The position numbers and the translations under genes were made by a program. Source: Halomonas socia (GTDB taxonomy: Bacteria; Pseudomonadota; Gammaproteobacteria; Pseudomonadales; Halomonadaceae). Taken from it: a DNA stretch of 64,000 nucleotides. The DNA is taken from assembly GCF_010977575.1 (NCBI RefSeq), contig NZ_CP048812.1, positions 4,402,001 to 4,466,000 of the forward strand, read 5' to 3'. Under the pieces are notes generated by a model. It did not search any database, was not told the DNA's origin, and saw only the letters and a list, made by a program, of their open reading frames with translations. The stretch's first letter is position 1. Each line of letters opens with the position of its first letter. Positions 47,446 to 57,215 of this stretch are shown here, one piece after another.

Positions 47446-48981
47446 CTAGCCGGCCGCCGGGGTTTGTTCATCCGCGCCCGGTGGCCAGGCCCGCGGTAAC
47501 CGTGCCCCCCAGCCCGCCTCGGCTTCGAGCTGGGCGGCCAGCTGCAGCAGGCGGCGGTCGTCGCCCATCGCGCCCAGCACCTGTACGCCCATTGGCAGGC
47601 CGCCGGGGGTGACGTGCAGCGGTAGCGACATGGCCGGCTGGCCGGTGAGGTTGGCCAGTTGGGTATAGGGCGTGTGGCGCAGGGCGTCGCGGGCCAGGCG
47701 CTTGAGCATGCCGAGCTCGAGCGCCAGCCGCGACAGCCCCGGCAGTGCCAGCAGCGACATCAACCGTTCGCGGGCCGGCGTGGGGTAGAGCTCGCCGAGG
47801 CGCGGCGCCGCACCCGCGGCCACCGGCATCAGCAGCATGTCGTAGCGCTGGTGAAAGACGCCCATATCCCGCGCCACGCGGTTCCAGTGGCGCTTGCCAA
47901 GCACATAGTCGCGGGCCTTGAGCTGACGCCCCAGGCGGCCCACGGCACGGGTCGCCGGCTCAATGTCGAGCCTGCTCACCGCCACGCCGGTCTCGGCGGC
48001 GATCCAGGCCAGGTCCGCCGCCAGGTGGCCGAGGTAGAGGGTCAGGTAGCTGTCGGCCAGCGCCTCGCCGTCCACCGGTGGATCGCACCACTCGACGTGA
48101 TGCCCCAGCGCCTCGAGACGCCGGGCGGCGTCCTCGACGGCCAGCCTGGCCTGCGGGTCGAGCTCAGTGCCCAGCGAACGGCCCAGCGGCTCACCCAGCG
48201 ACACGGCGATGCGCAGGCGCGCTGGCACTCGCCGGGTGGCGTCGAGAAAGCCGTCTTCGCGGCCGAGCGGCAGCGGCGCGCCGCTGTCCATGCCGTTGAT
48301 ATGATCGAGCAGCGCGGCGCTGTCGCGCACGCTGCGAGTCACGGCGTGCTCGACCACCGCGCCTTCCCACACCTCGGCGTACATCGGCCCCAGCGGCACC
48401 CGCCCGCGCGACGGCTTGAAGCCGAACAGCCCGCAGTAGCTGGCCGGAATGCGGATCGAGCCGCCACCGTCGCCGGCCATGGCCAACGGCACCAAGCCGG
48501 CGGCCACCGCGGCGGCGGCCCCGCCGCTGGAGCCGCCCGGCGAGCAGCCGGCGTCCCAGGGGTTGCGCGGATGGGCGAAGGCCCTGGGCTCGGTGATGCC
48601 CATCAGGCCCAGCTCCGGGGTCGCGGTCTGGCCGAGAATGGCGAACCCCGCCTGGCGCAGCCGGCTAACCAGGGTCGAGTCCTCGGCGGCGCGCCAATCG
48701 CGCAGCGCGGCGCTGCCGCAGGCCATGGGCTCGCCCTCGATGGCCATCAGCAGATCCTTGGCCAGCAACGGCACCCCGGCAAACGGCGCCTCGACGGGGA
48801 CTCGCGCGAGCTCTTCACGGGCCTTGTCGAAGCGCGTGCGCACCACCGCAGCGAGGCTGGGGTTGGCATCCTCGATCAGTGTGCAGGCGGCCGCCATCAC
48901 CTCTTCACGGCTCACTTCGCCGCGGCGAATCAGCGCGCTCAAGCCGGTGGCGTCGTGGCGTTGGTAGTCGTTCAAGTGCAT
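47446..48981 (-). CDS. Amidase signature family enzyme
   Basis: A 511-aa hydrolase with the Ser-cisSer-Lys triad of the amidase family: Lys in [14 protein letters not shown], the serines in [17 protein letters not shown] and [28 protein letters not shown]. It could hydrolyse an amide, nitrile-derived amide or aryl ester; the substrate is not predictable. It lacks a signal peptide. It starts at ATG 48981 and ends 33 bp before cmoM, so it is probably its own unit or the head of the cmoM-rsmC run. gatA is ruled out: no gatB/gatC nearby. Confidence 0.85.
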   Translation of the reverse strand: MHLNDYQRHDATGLSALIRRGEVSREEVMAAACTLIEDANPSLAAVVRTRFDKAREELARVPVEAPFAGVPLLAKDLLMAIEGEPMACGSAALRDWRAAEDSTLVSRLRQAGFAILGQTATPELGLMGITEPRAFAHPRNPWDAGCSPGGSSGGAAAAVAAGLVPLAMAGDGGGSIRIPASYCGLFGFKPSRGRVPLGPMYAEVWEGAVVEHAVTRSVRDSAALLDHINGMDSGAPLPLGREDGFLDATRRVPARLRIAVSLGEPLGRSLGTELDPQARLAVEDAARRLEALGHHVEWCDPPVDGEALADSYLTLYLGHLAADLAWIAAETGVAVSRLDIEPATRAVGRLGRQLKARDYVLGKRHWNRVARDMGVFHQRYDMLLMPVAAGAAPRLGELYPTPARERLMSLLALPGLSRLALELGMLKRLARDALRHTPYTQLANLTGQPAMSLPLHVTPGGLPMGVQVLGAMGDDRRLLQLAAQLEAEAGWGARLPRAWPPGADEQTPAAG

Positions 48982-49145
48982 GGGCTTCCCCAGCTTGGTC
49001 GTAACACCTCAGCATGACATGGATCATATCCAGGTCAGCAATTCCTTCATCCACCGGTCGCAATGTTCTATCATGCCCGTCCTGGAAACATCGTGATTAC
49101 ATTAGAACCCACTATAATTACCTACGCTTGGATTAGGACACACAA

Positions 49146-50131
49146 TTGGGCCATCCTGCCGCCTTGCCCGCCTCGCTTGCCAGTCTGCTCGATATCCCCG
49201 GGCTTGCCATCTCCATCGCCGACGGCGAACAGAGCGAATGCCCGCTACCTCAATCAGGCCCGCCTCGAGCGCATGGCCAGCTACGATCCGCTCACCGGCC
49301 TGTTCAACCGCGAGCACTTCAATACTCTGCTCGAGCGTCAGCTGGCCAGCCTGGAGTTCACCCAGAGCGGCCTGGCAGTGCTGTTTCTCGACCTCGACGA
49401 CTTCAAGCCGATCAACGACAGCTTCGGCCACGCCAGTGGCGATGAGCTGCTGGTGGAGATCAGCCGACGATTCAAGCGGCTGATGCGCGCCAACGACTTC
49501 ACCGCGCACTCCACTTCCAGCCGACCCTCGACCTGCGCGCCCATGAAATCGTTGGCTTCGAGGCCCTGGCACGCTGGCACCATCCCATCAAGGGCGTACT
49601 CGGCCCGGAGCACTTCATCGATGTGATCACCCAGTCGTCGCTGAGCCTGCCGTTCGGTCGCTGGCTGGTCGATCAGGCAGGCCACGTGGCAAAACGCTTC
49701 CGCGATGCCGGTCACCCGGTAATGATCGCCGTCAACCTGTCCCAGGATCAGATCGAGACCGGCGCTTTCATCGAGGCGCTGTCGGCGACCCGTACCAAGT
49801 ATGCCCTCGACGATCCATTTCTGGTCGCCGAGGTGCTCGAGGCCACCCAGTTCCACGACCTGGAACTGGCCGCAAGCCTGCTGCAGGAGGCACGCGAGCT
49901 GGGTGCCAAGATCGCCAGCAGTTCATCAGCGGCATCATCCACATGGGCCACGCCATGCAGCGCATGCGTGCTGGCCGAAGGCATCGAGACGCAGACCCAG
50001 CTCGACACCCTGAGCGCCATGGGCTGCGACCTCGGCCAGGGCACCATATCGGCAAACCCGCGGAGGAGGCGGCTATGTTCCGACGCTACCTCGCCGGCCA
50101 CACCCCGCCCAGGTTTCCGCTGAAGTGCTGA
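49146..50131 (+). pseudogene. Decayed GGDEF-EAL cyclic-di-GMP protein gene
   Basis: Pieces of one GGDEF-EAL protein lie in three frames. Fragment 1 (from about 49146) reads GHPAALPASLASLLDIPGLAISIADG; fragment 2 reads ASYDPLTGLFNREHFNTLLERQL...LDLDDFKPINDSFGHASGDELL and stops being GGDEF-like at MRANDF, before the GGDEF motif. It joins directly to an EAL start, FQPTLDLRAHEIVGFEALARWHHP, in another frame (about 49510). The EAL part lacks its DDFG region, then resumes with FISGIIHMGHAM, LAEGIETQTQLDTL and IGKPAEEAAMFRRY, ending at TGA 50131. Both catalytic domains are broken. Confidence 0.85.
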
Positions 50132-50141
50132 GCCTAATGGG

Positions 50142-50170
50142 TTTATCTTGTCGCATCAGAGGCTTATAAT
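50142..50170 (+). promoter_or_regulatory. Promoter of tRNA-Arg
   Basis: A perfect -10 TATAAT (50165-50170) lies 10 bp before the tRNA, with TTTATC (50142-50147) 17 bp upstream as a weak -35. The GC-rich stretch ACGCCTCCACG between them and the gene is the usual stringent-control discriminator. Confidence 0.6.
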
Positions 50171-50180
50171 ACGCCTCCAC

Positions 50181-50257
50181 GCCCCCTTAGCTCAGCTGGA
50201 TAGAGCGTCCCCCTCCTAAGGGGAAGGTCTCAGGTTCGAATCCTGAAGGGGGCGCCA
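50181..50257 (+). tRNA. tRNA-Arg (anticodon CCU)
   Basis: A 77-nt cloverleaf with encoded CCA. The acceptor stem is GCCCCCT/AGGGGGC with G before CCA. The D arm is GCTC-AGCTGGATA-GAGC. The anticodon stem TCCCC/GGGGA encloses CTCCTAA, anticodon CCT (reads AGG, Arg). The T arm CTCAG-GTTCGAAT-CCTGAA is intact. It lies between a decayed GGDEF-EAL gene and a convergent GGDEF gene. Confidence 0.97.
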
Positions 50258-50265
50258 GTCAACGG

Positions 50266-52263
50266 TCAGGTTGATCGCTCGGCAGCATCAACGATGCGAT
50301 TGCGCCCAGCGGCCTTGGCGCGGTAGCTTGCCGCATCGGCTCTCGCCAGCACAGTCTCGATGTCCTCGTCGCTCTCGAGCAGGCCAGTCAGGCCCATGCT
50401 CAGCGTGACGTGGTAGATATTGCCGCCGTGTTCGACGTAGATCTCGCTGATCGCCTGGCGCAGCTTCTCGGCCAGGCGCTGCGCCTGGCTGAGGCTGCAG
50501 CTGGGCAACAGCACCGCGAACTCGTCGCCGCCCTGGCGCGCCACGTGGTCGCTGTTACGTACTTCCCAGGCCAGTACCTGGGCGATGCGCCGCAGCATCT
50601 CGTCGCCCAGGGCGTGGCCACCGCGGTCGTTGATCGGCTTGAAATGGTCTAGATCGAACATCAGCAGCGCCGATGGCGTGCCGGCCTTCTTCCACTCGAC
50701 CAGCGCCTCCTCGAGCCAACGCTCGAAGCCGCGCCGGTTGAGCAGCCCGGTAAGCGGATCGTGCTCGGCCTCCCAGCGCTGCAGCGCCTCGCGCTGGCGG
50801 CTGTCGGTGATGTCCTTGACGGTACCCACATAGCCCAGCGGCTTGCCATCATCTGCCACCCGACTGACATTCAGCTCGAGCCATAGCGTCTGGCCCTTGG
50901 CAGCGTGGTAGCGCATCTGACGCGAAAAGGGCCGACCGCTTTCCAGGGTATGCCGCCAAAGATCGCGCACGTCGTCGATCTCGTCGACGTGCAGATGCTC
51001 GAATATCTCCCAGTCGCGATAGTCTTCCAGATCGTAGCCGGTGAGGTTGTGCAGGGCTGGATTGAGATAGACCAGCTGACCGCGCAGGTTGCAGATGAAC
51101 AGACCGGTGGGCGACGAATCGAGTACCGCATCGAGAAACGCCTGGCGATCCTGCAGCAGCGCCTTGGCCTGTTCACGCTGGCGTTCGAGATCATTGAAGG
51201 TATCGGCGACCTGCTGCAGTTCGCGCATCCCGGTACGCGGGTCGACGCGCTTGGCCTCGCCGCGGGCCACCCGAGCGATATGCCGCTCGAGGCGGTGCAG
51301 CGGGCGTAGCAGCAGCTTCAACCCCAGCCACAGCAGCGGCAGCATCAGCAGTACGGTCATCAACCCCACCCACTGCTGCTGGCGCAGAAACGCCTCCACC
51401 GGCCCCATCATCTGGGCTCGTGGCAAGTAGACCCCGACCACCCAGTTGGCCGACCACACCTGGCGAAAGGCCTGCAGCGCGCGTGTACCGTCGACCAGCC
51501 TCCCCTCTGCCGCCCCCTGCCAGCCGGACAGCGCCAGGTCGAGTTCGGGGTGGGACCCGGCACCCGGGACCGGCCGCATGACCAGCTCATGGCTAGGGTG
51601 CGACAGCACCAGCCCCGACGCCGTGGCCAGGGCCGCGAAGCCCGCATGGCCAATCCGGATCCGCCGCAGCCCGGCAAAGAAACTGCCATCCTCGACGCTG
51701 ACCACGCCGCCGAGCATGCCCCTGAACTCCCCCTCCGAGAGTATCGGCACGGCGACCATCACTAGCGGCGCATCGCTGGCGGCACCGGTAAAGGGTTCGG
51801 ATACATAGGGGCGGCGTACATGACGCATATAGCGGAAGTACTCGCGCTCGGTGACATCCAGCCCGCGGCGGCCGGGCAGCTCGGGAATATCGGCCAGCAC
51901 CTCGCCGTCGGCAGAGATCACCACCAGCGCATCGAACAGCGCCATCAGCCCGACGTTTTCGTCGAGCAGCGCGGCGGCCTGCTCTGGAGCTTGATCGGAG
52001 GCCTGCAGCACTCGCTCGGCGAAGCGCTGCAGGGCGTCGATGCGCACCTCCACCGCCTCCTCGATATGCCGGGCGATCAGTTCGGCTTCGTATTCCAGGT
52101 GGGCGCGATTGGCCTGCCCGGCCAGTTGATCGCCGGAGCGCGATGCTACCAGGATGATCGCCGCGACCAGCACCAGCCAGCCCAGGCTGATGCCGATGAC
52201 CAGTCGTGCATGCAGAGAGTGGGGCGCCAAACGGTGCAGCACTCGTGAAATGTTTAGTGACAT
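50266..52263 (-). CDS. Membrane diguanylate cyclase: dCache sensor, HAMP, PAS, GGDEF
   Basis: A 665-aa diguanylate cyclase. A membrane helix (about 22-42) is followed by a periplasmic dCache-type sensor (about 50-285), a second helix (about 300-325), a HAMP region (LLLRPLHRLERHIARVARGE) and a PAS domain (about 375-490, TGLFICNLRGQLVYLNPALHNLTGYDLEDY). The C-terminal GGDEF reads RQGGDEFAVLLP (about 580). Five residues upstream sits the inhibitory I-site RNSD, so product feedback is likely. It converts two GTP to cyclic di-GMP in response to an unknown periplasmic ligand. Convergent with the tRNA. Confidence 0.92.
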   Translation of the reverse strand: MSLNISRVLHRLAPHSLHARLVIGISLGWLVLVAAIILVASRSGDQLAGQANRAHLEYEAELIARHIEEAVEVRIDALQRFAERVLQASDQAPEQAAALLDENVGLMALFDALVVISADGEVLADIPELPGRRGLDVTEREYFRYMRHVRRPYVSEPFTGAASDAPLVMVAVPILSEGEFRGMLGGVVSVEDGSFFAGLRRIRIGHAGFAALATASGLVLSHPSHELVMRPVPGAGSHPELDLALSGWQGAAEGRLVDGTRALQAFRQVWSANWVVGVYLPRAQMMGPVEAFLRQQQWVGLMTVLLMLPLLWLGLKLLLRPLHRLERHIARVARGEAKRVDPRTGMRELQQVADTFNDLERQREQAKALLQDRQAFLDAVLDSSPTGLFICNLRGQLVYLNPALHNLTGYDLEDYRDWEIFEHLHVDEIDDVRDLWRHTLESGRPFSRQMRYHAAKGQTLWLELNVSRVADDGKPLGYVGTVKDITDSRQREALQRWEAEHDPLTGLLNRRGFERWLEEALVEWKKAGTPSALLMFDLDHFKPINDRGGHALGDEMLRRIAQVLAWEVRNSDHVARQGGDEFAVLLPSCSLSQAQRLAEKLRQAISEIYVEHGGNIYHVTLSMGLTGLLESDEDIETVLARADAASYRAKAAGRNRIVDAAERST

Positions 52264-52535
52264 CGAATTATTTTACCACGCGGCCTGGCCGTCTCGGCAT
52301 CCCAGCCTAGACAGCTAAACCCTGGATATGCGCACTTATTTCTGATACATAGATTAAATTTATCAATATAATCAAATTAATATAAAAAAACAATATAAGA
52401 CGAAAAACCGCTACTCTTCCCTCCCTGGCAGCAGTGCGCCCCTGGAGTTTTTATCAATCGGTAACTCAGGATATTGACGATGGCAGGCTTAGCTACAATA
52501 GTTAACACTGACTACCAAAGTGGGCGGAACTCCGC
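52264..52535. promoter_or_regulatory. AT-rich divergent intergenic region between two GGDEF genes
   Basis: 272 bp between the divergent diguanylate cyclase genes. The part 52325-52420 is distinctly AT-rich, with runs such as TTTATCAATATAATC and AATATAAAAAAACAATATAA, suited to promoters in both directions. No clear ribosome-binding site precedes the rightward ATG at 52536. No small gene was recognised. Confidence 0.4.
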
Positions 52536-54311
52536 ATGCAGGACAACATGACCAGCGGCAGCCAGGAAGGCGTCACCACCCAATGTATGCAAGTACTTGC
52601 CAGCGAAGGTAGAACCTTCATCAATACATCAGGTACCGCTAGTTTAGCAAGTGCGGGGTTCAAACATAGCCGTGCGGGGCTAGTGGTCACCGATGCCCAG
52701 CACAGGGTTCTGCTCACTAACCCGGCGTTCGAGACTATCACTGGCTACCGCTGCGATCAGGTGCTGGGCTCGGACATCCACAGCCTGCTGGCCGACCAGA
52801 GTCACGATTACTTTCGAGCACTCGACCAACTCAGGCATACTGGATACTGGCATGGCGAAGTCTACTGTCGTCGTCAGGATGGCGAGATTCATCCCGAGTT
52901 GCTGTCGGTCAACGCCATACGGGACGGCGGTGGACAGATCAAGGGATATGTCCGCAGCTTCATCGAGATTTCGGACCTCAAGAGCAACGAAAACCAGTTG
53001 CAGCTAATGGCCCACCACGATCCCCTGACCGGGCTCGCCAATCGCTCGCTGTTCGATGATCACCTGCAGCGTGCCCTGAATCATGCCGAACGCACCGGTA
53101 CTTCTTTCGCCATACTTTTCATCGACCTCGATCGCTTCAAGCCCGTCAACGATTCGCTCGGGCATGCCGCAGGCGATGAAATGCTCAACAAGATTGCCAT
53201 CCGCCTCACCCAAGCACTGCGCAGTGAAGATGTCCTGGCTCGCTTTGGTGGCGACGAATTTCTCGTCCTGCTCGAGTGCGGCTCGAGCCGTGAAACCGCC
53301 CAGGCAGTGGCACTTCGTATTCAAGAAGCCCTCGAGGCACCAGTGAAGGTCTCGGGCAAATACCTCCCCATGTCGGCCAGTATTGGCATCGCGCTATATC
53401 CGGAAGATGGCCAAAACGCCAGAGAGCTGCTCAGCAGCGCCGATAGCGCCATGTATGCCGCCAAACACGCCGGTGGTAGCTCGCATAGCTTCGTCGACCC
53501 CGCCATCAGCCACCTGCTGCAAGAGCAACTGACCATCGAAATGGCGCTCAGCGAGGCCGTCAGGGAGCCCGAAAATGCGTTTCGAATCGTCTACCAACCC
53601 CAGTGTAACCTGACCACCGGCCGGGTGGTTGGCCTGGAAGCCTTGCTGCGGTGGAATGACGGTCGCTATTTCAACCACAAGCCCAGGGAGTGCATCGCTC
53701 TTGCACGCAAGCTGGGGTTGGCGATCCGCCTCGACAGGTGGGTCATTGGCGAGGTCGCCAAGCAGCGCCAAGCATGGCAAGCTTCGGGGAGCGGGCTTGG
53801 GAATCTGCCGATTTCGGTGAACATCGTTGACGACCACCTGCATCCCGACAGGTCCAACAGGCTTCCCCTCGACCAGTACCTACGACAGATCGTCGACGAT
53901 GCTTCCTGGCTGACACTTGAGATCGCCTGCGACAGCCTGGTCAGCCAGCCTGAAAGCACCCAGCACCTATTTCGCCGCCTGCAGCGACTTGGGGTCAACC
54001 TGGCCCTCGACGAACTGGGCGACGGCCACGTCAACTTCGCCTACCTGTCGCGGCTGCCGATCCGCCAGGCCAAGGTAAATGGCGTGTTGATCAACAATCT
54101 CGCCAATGATCCGCGAAGCCAGAAGCTACTGGGCGGCATTCATCGCCTGCTGGAGACGCTCGACATTCAGTGCATTGCCGTCGGCCTCGAGAATCAGTCG
54201 AGCCTGGACGCCATGAGCCAGGAGGGGCCATACCTCGCCCAGGGCAATCATCTCGCCGTTCCCATGTTTGCCGAGCACCTCTGTGACTGGTACCGCAGCT
54301 ACCACGCCTGA
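52536..54311 (+). CDS. PAS-GGDEF-EAL protein with degenerate EAL domain
   Basis: A 591-aa cytoplasmic protein: PAS (about 45-145), GGDEF (160-320) and EAL-like (340-591). The cyclase motif FGGDEF (237-242) is intact, and the I-site RSED (229-232) lies five residues before it. The EAL domain keeps EALLR (368-372), N429, E462 and K513, but DDFGTG is replaced by DELGDG (492-497). The loop-6 region NHLAVP is also unusual. Phosphodiesterase activity is therefore doubtful; the EAL part may act as a cyclic-di-GMP binding or regulatory domain. Codon use is slightly less GC-rich than neighbours. No operon partner is evident. Confidence 0.9.
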   Translation: MQDNMTSGSQEGVTTQCMQVLASEGRTFINTSGTASLASAGFKHSRAGLVVTDAQHRVLLTNPAFETITGYRCDQVLGSDIHSLLADQSHDYFRALDQLRHTGYWHGEVYCRRQDGEIHPELLSVNAIRDGGGQIKGYVRSFIEISDLKSNENQLQLMAHHDPLTGLANRSLFDDHLQRALNHAERTGTSFAILFIDLDRFKPVNDSLGHAAGDEMLNKIAIRLTQALRSEDVLARFGGDEFLVLLECGSSRETAQAVALRIQEALEAPVKVSGKYLPMSASIGIALYPEDGQNARELLSSADSAMYAAKHAGGSSHSFVDPAISHLLQEQLTIEMALSEAVREPENAFRIVYQPQCNLTTGRVVGLEALLRWNDGRYFNHKPRECIALARKLGLAIRLDRWVIGEVAKQRQAWQASGSGLGNLPISVNIVDDHLHPDRSNRLPLDQYLRQIVDDASWLTLEIACDSLVSQPESTQHLFRRLQRLGVNLALDELGDGHVNFAYLSRLPIRQAKVNGVLINNLANDPRSQKLLGGIHRLLETLDIQCIAVGLENQSSLDAMSQEGPYLAQGNHLAVPMFAEHLCDWYRSYHA

Positions 54312-54317
54312 ACCGGC

Positions 54318-55130
54318 TTACATTGCACCTGCTTGCTGGGCATTAGCCACCTCGCGGCGCCGCTTGAGCTCATAGGCCACCGCCAGCACCACCGTGATCA
54401 GGATCAGGATCAGCCCCAGCGCGTTGACCGCCGGGGTCAGCCCGGTGCGCACCTGGGAGGCGATATACACCGTCAGGGTGGTGTCATAACCGGCCACGAA
54501 CAGCGTGGTGTTGTAGTTCTCGAACGACTGCAGGAAGGCAATCACCGCCGCCGACAGGATCGCCGGCTTGAGGTACGGCAGCAGGATGCGCCGGAACATC
54601 TGCCACTGGCTGGCGCCGAGGTCCAGGGCGGCGCGCTCCATGGTGCGGTCGAAGCGCTGCAACCGCGCCATCACCATCAGCATTACATAGGCGGCGATGA
54701 AAGTGGTCTGCCCCAGCACGGTGAGAAAGATCCCGCCGCTGACGCCGAACTGGCGCCAGAAGATCAGCGTCGAGATGCCGATGATCACCCCCGGCGTAAG
54801 CAGCGGCGAGAGGATCAGCGCATAGATGAACGGCTTGGCGCGGCTCGACACCGTGTTGAGGAACAGCGCGCTGGAGATACCTATCGGCACCGCCAGCACC
54901 AGCACCCCCGCCGCCACCATCAGGCTGTTGGAGAGCGCCTGCCACATGCCGCCGTCGCGCCACAGCTCGCCGAACCAGCGCAGCGTGGTGCCGCCCCAGG
55001 GCGTCACGGTGGGAAAGCGGCTGTCGTTGAAGGTCGCCAGCGACATGATCAGCAGCGGCAGGAACAGGTAGGCGAAGAACACCACGATATAGAACTTGAG
55101 GCCGAAGGCCAGCAGGCGCTGAGAGGTCAT
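54318..55130 (-). CDS. potC: Polyamine-type ABC transporter permease (PotC/PotI class)
   Basis: A 270-aa inner-membrane permease with six predicted helices. The EAA coupling loop is visible in RAALDLGASQWQMFRRILLPYLKPAIL. It matches the PotC/PotI class of spermidine/putrescine importers, and the neighbouring genes supply the other three parts. It overlaps the upstream potB by 4 bp. The specific polyamine cannot be told from sequence. Confidence 0.88.
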   Translation of the reverse strand: MTSQRLLAFGLKFYIVVFFAYLFLPLLIMSLATFNDSRFPTVTPWGGTTLRWFGELWRDGGMWQALSNSLMVAAGVLVLAVPIGISSALFLNTVSSRAKPFIYALILSPLLTPGVIIGISTLIFWRQFGVSGGIFLTVLGQTTFIAAYVMLMVMARLQRFDRTMERAALDLGASQWQMFRRILLPYLKPAILSAAVIAFLQSFENYNTTLFVAGYDTTLTVYIASQVRTGLTPAVNALGLILILITVVLAVAYELKRRREVANAQQAGAM

Positions 55131-56014
55131 TTGGCGATATCCCCCAGGCCGACTTTAAATAGCTTCATCACCAGCGACATGAAGCCGATGCATAGTACCA
55201 GCAGCAGGAAGGCGTAGGCCGCGCCCTGGTTCCAGTTGCCGCCCTCGAAGAACCAGTTGTAGATGATCTGTGTGAACCAGCGACTGCCCGGCGAGCCGAG
55301 CAGCGCCGGCACCGCATAGCTGCCGGCGGCGAGCATGAAGACCATGATGCAGCCGGTGGCGATACCCGGCTTGGCGTGGGGAATCACGATGCGCCGGTGG
55401 GTGCGCAGGGTACCGGCGCCGAGGTCGCGGGCCGCCCGCACCTGGTTGCCGTCAAGGCTCTCGATGGCATTGTAGAGCGGAAACACCATGAACAGGATAT
55501 AGGCGTAGACCATGCCCACCATCACCCCTCCGTCGCCGCTGAGAAAGCGGATCGGGCGGTCGATCAGCCCCAGCGCCAGCAGCACCTCGTTGAGCGGGCC
55601 GCGAAACGCCAGCAGGATAAACCAGGAGTAGGTGCGCAGGATCTCGTTGATCCAGAACGGCACGATCAACAGCAGGATGCACAGCGCCGCCTGGCGCGGG
55701 GTGGCGACCTTGGCCAGGTACCAGGCCAGCGGATAGCTCACCGCCAGGGTCAGCATGGTGACCAGCACGCTCGACCAGATCGTCTTGAGGAAGATCGCGC
55801 GGTGGATATCGTTGTTGAACAGTGTCACGTAGTTGGCCACGGTCAGGCGATCGTCCGGCCCGCCGACCTGCGCCGGCAGCAGGTTGGGCCGCAGCGAGTA
55901 CTCGATCATCTGAAGCTGCGGCAGCGTCACCATCATGATCAGCCACATGCCGAGCAGGGTGACGATGGCCATCGCCACCGGCGAGCCGAAGCGCGCGCTA
56001 AGCTGCCGGAACAT
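55127..56014 (-). CDS. potB: Polyamine-type ABC transporter permease (PotB/PotH class)
   Basis: A 295-aa permease, the other membrane subunit of the importer. Helices are visible at about 13-35, 82-105, 115-140 and beyond. The coupling loop reads RAARDLGAGTLRTHRRIVIPHAKPGIA. It contains VPFWINEILRTYSWFILLAFRGPLN, a PotB/PotH hallmark. The ATG at 56014 (MFRQLSARFGS) lies inside the last codons of potA (17-bp overlap), giving coupled translation. Confidence 0.88.
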   Translation of the reverse strand: MFRQLSARFGSPVAMAIVTLLGMWLIMMVTLPQLQMIEYSLRPNLLPAQVGGPDDRLTVANYVTLFNNDIHRAIFLKTIWSSVLVTMLTLAVSYPLAWYLAKVATPRQAALCILLLIVPFWINEILRTYSWFILLAFRGPLNEVLLALGLIDRPIRFLSGDGGVMVGMVYAYILFMVFPLYNAIESLDGNQVRAARDLGAGTLRTHRRIVIPHAKPGIATGCIMVFMLAAGSYAVPALLGSPGSRWFTQIIYNWFFEGGNWNQGAAYAFLLLVLCIGFMSLVMKLFKVGLGDIAK

Positions 56015-57161
56015 CGGCCGCCTCCTTGACCTCGCCGGTCTCCTCGTCGACCACCGGGCTGCCGTCGTTGGGCAGCACCACCGCCTCGGCCGGGTCATAG
56101 CCCAGCCTTACCCGCTCGCCCTGGGCAAGGCGGCCGGCCGCGCCGCGCACCTGTTCGCCGCTGAGCTGCACCCGCAGCCGTTCGGCAGTGGCCACGAGCC
56201 GCGTCTCGAGCATCAGCCAGGCGCCTTCGAAATGCACCGCCTCGACCTCGGCCTCCAGCGCCGGGCCCGAGCTGCCCTGCCCCAGCAGCCGCAGCTGCTC
56301 GGGACGCACGAACAGCGCGGCGCTATCGCCAGCGGCCAGGCCGTCGCTGGCGCCGGGCACCGCGCTGCCCTGCAGGCGCCCGAGCAGGCCGGCGTCGAGG
56401 GTCAAGCGCTCGCCGTCGCGCTCGGCAACGCTCACCTCGAGGCGATTGGTCTCGCCGACGAAGGCCGCCACGAAGCCGGTCTGCGGCGCGCGGTAGAGCG
56501 TCATGGGGTCGGCGACCTGCTGGATGCGCCCCGCCGACATCACCGCCACCCGGTCGGACATGGTCAGCGCCTCGCCCTGGTCGTGGGTAATGTAGATGAA
56601 GGTAATGCCGGTCTTGCGCTGGATCGCCTTGAGCTCGGCGCGCATATGCTGGCGCAGCTTGAGGTCCAGCGCCGAGAGCGGCTCGTCGAGCAGCAGCACC
56701 CGCGGCTCCACCGCCAGCGCCCGGGCGATGGCGATGCGCTGCTTCTGGCCGCCGGAGAGCTCGGCGACCTGCTTGTCGCCGCTGCCCTCCAGTGCCACCA
56801 GGGCCAGCAGGCGCTCGGAGACCTCGCGCCGGGCGCGCTTGCTGACGCCGCGCACCTCGAGCCCGAACTCGATGTTCTCGTACACGCTCATCAGCGGGAA
56901 CAGCGCCAGGTTCTGGAAGATCATCGCCGTGGGCCGTCGGTTGACCGGCACCCCGCCCATCGCCTCGCCACCGATCAGGATCTGCCCTTCGCTGGGAGTG
57001 AGAAAGCCGCTGACCATGTTCAGCAGCGTGGTCTTGCCGCAGCCCGAGGGGCCGAGAAAGCTGAAGAACTCGCCGGAATGAATCTCCAGCGAAGAGCATT
57101 CGATGGCGGTGAAGTCGCCGAAGCGCATCACTACCTTGTCGAGCGAAACGGAACCGTCCAT
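55998..57161 (-). CDS. potA: Polyamine-type ABC transporter ATP-binding protein
   Basis: A 387-aa ATPase of the PotA/CysA class. Walker A is GPSGCGKTT (near 37-45), the signature LSGGQKQRIAIARAL, and Walker B VLLLDEPLSALD, with the H-loop in ITHDQGEAL. The C-terminal TOBE domain (about 240-365) is typical. It lies 910 bp after the substrate-binding gene potD, with eight REP-pair units filling the space, and heads the potA-potB-potC run. Those repeats may separate expression of potD from that of the membrane complex. Confidence 0.9.
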   Translation of the reverse strand: MDGSVSLDKVVMRFGDFTAIECSSLEIHSGEFFSFLGPSGCGKTTLLNMVSGFLTPSEGQILIGGEAMGGVPVNRRPTAMIFQNLALFPLMSVYENIEFGLEVRGVSKRARREVSERLLALVALEGSGDKQVAELSGGQKQRIAIARALAVEPRVLLLDEPLSALDLKLRQHMRAELKAIQRKTGITFIYITHDQGEALTMSDRVAVMSAGRIQQVADPMTLYRAPQTGFVAAFVGETNRLEVSVAERDGERLTLDAGLLGRLQGSAVPGASDGLAAGDSAALFVRPEQLRLLGQGSSGPALEAEVEAVHFEGAWLMLETRLVATAERLRVQLSGEQVRGAAGRLAQGERVRLGYDPAEAVVLPNDGSPVVDEETGEVKEAADVPAA

Positions 57162-57215
57162 TGGGACCTCAACAAAACAGGTAAAAGCCTATGCTGGCGC
57201 CCCATTCAGCAACAG

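Noticed and set aside
47446-48981. GatA subunit of Glu-tRNA(Gln) amidotransferase
   Set aside because: No gatB/gatC nearby; sequence resembles generic amidases.
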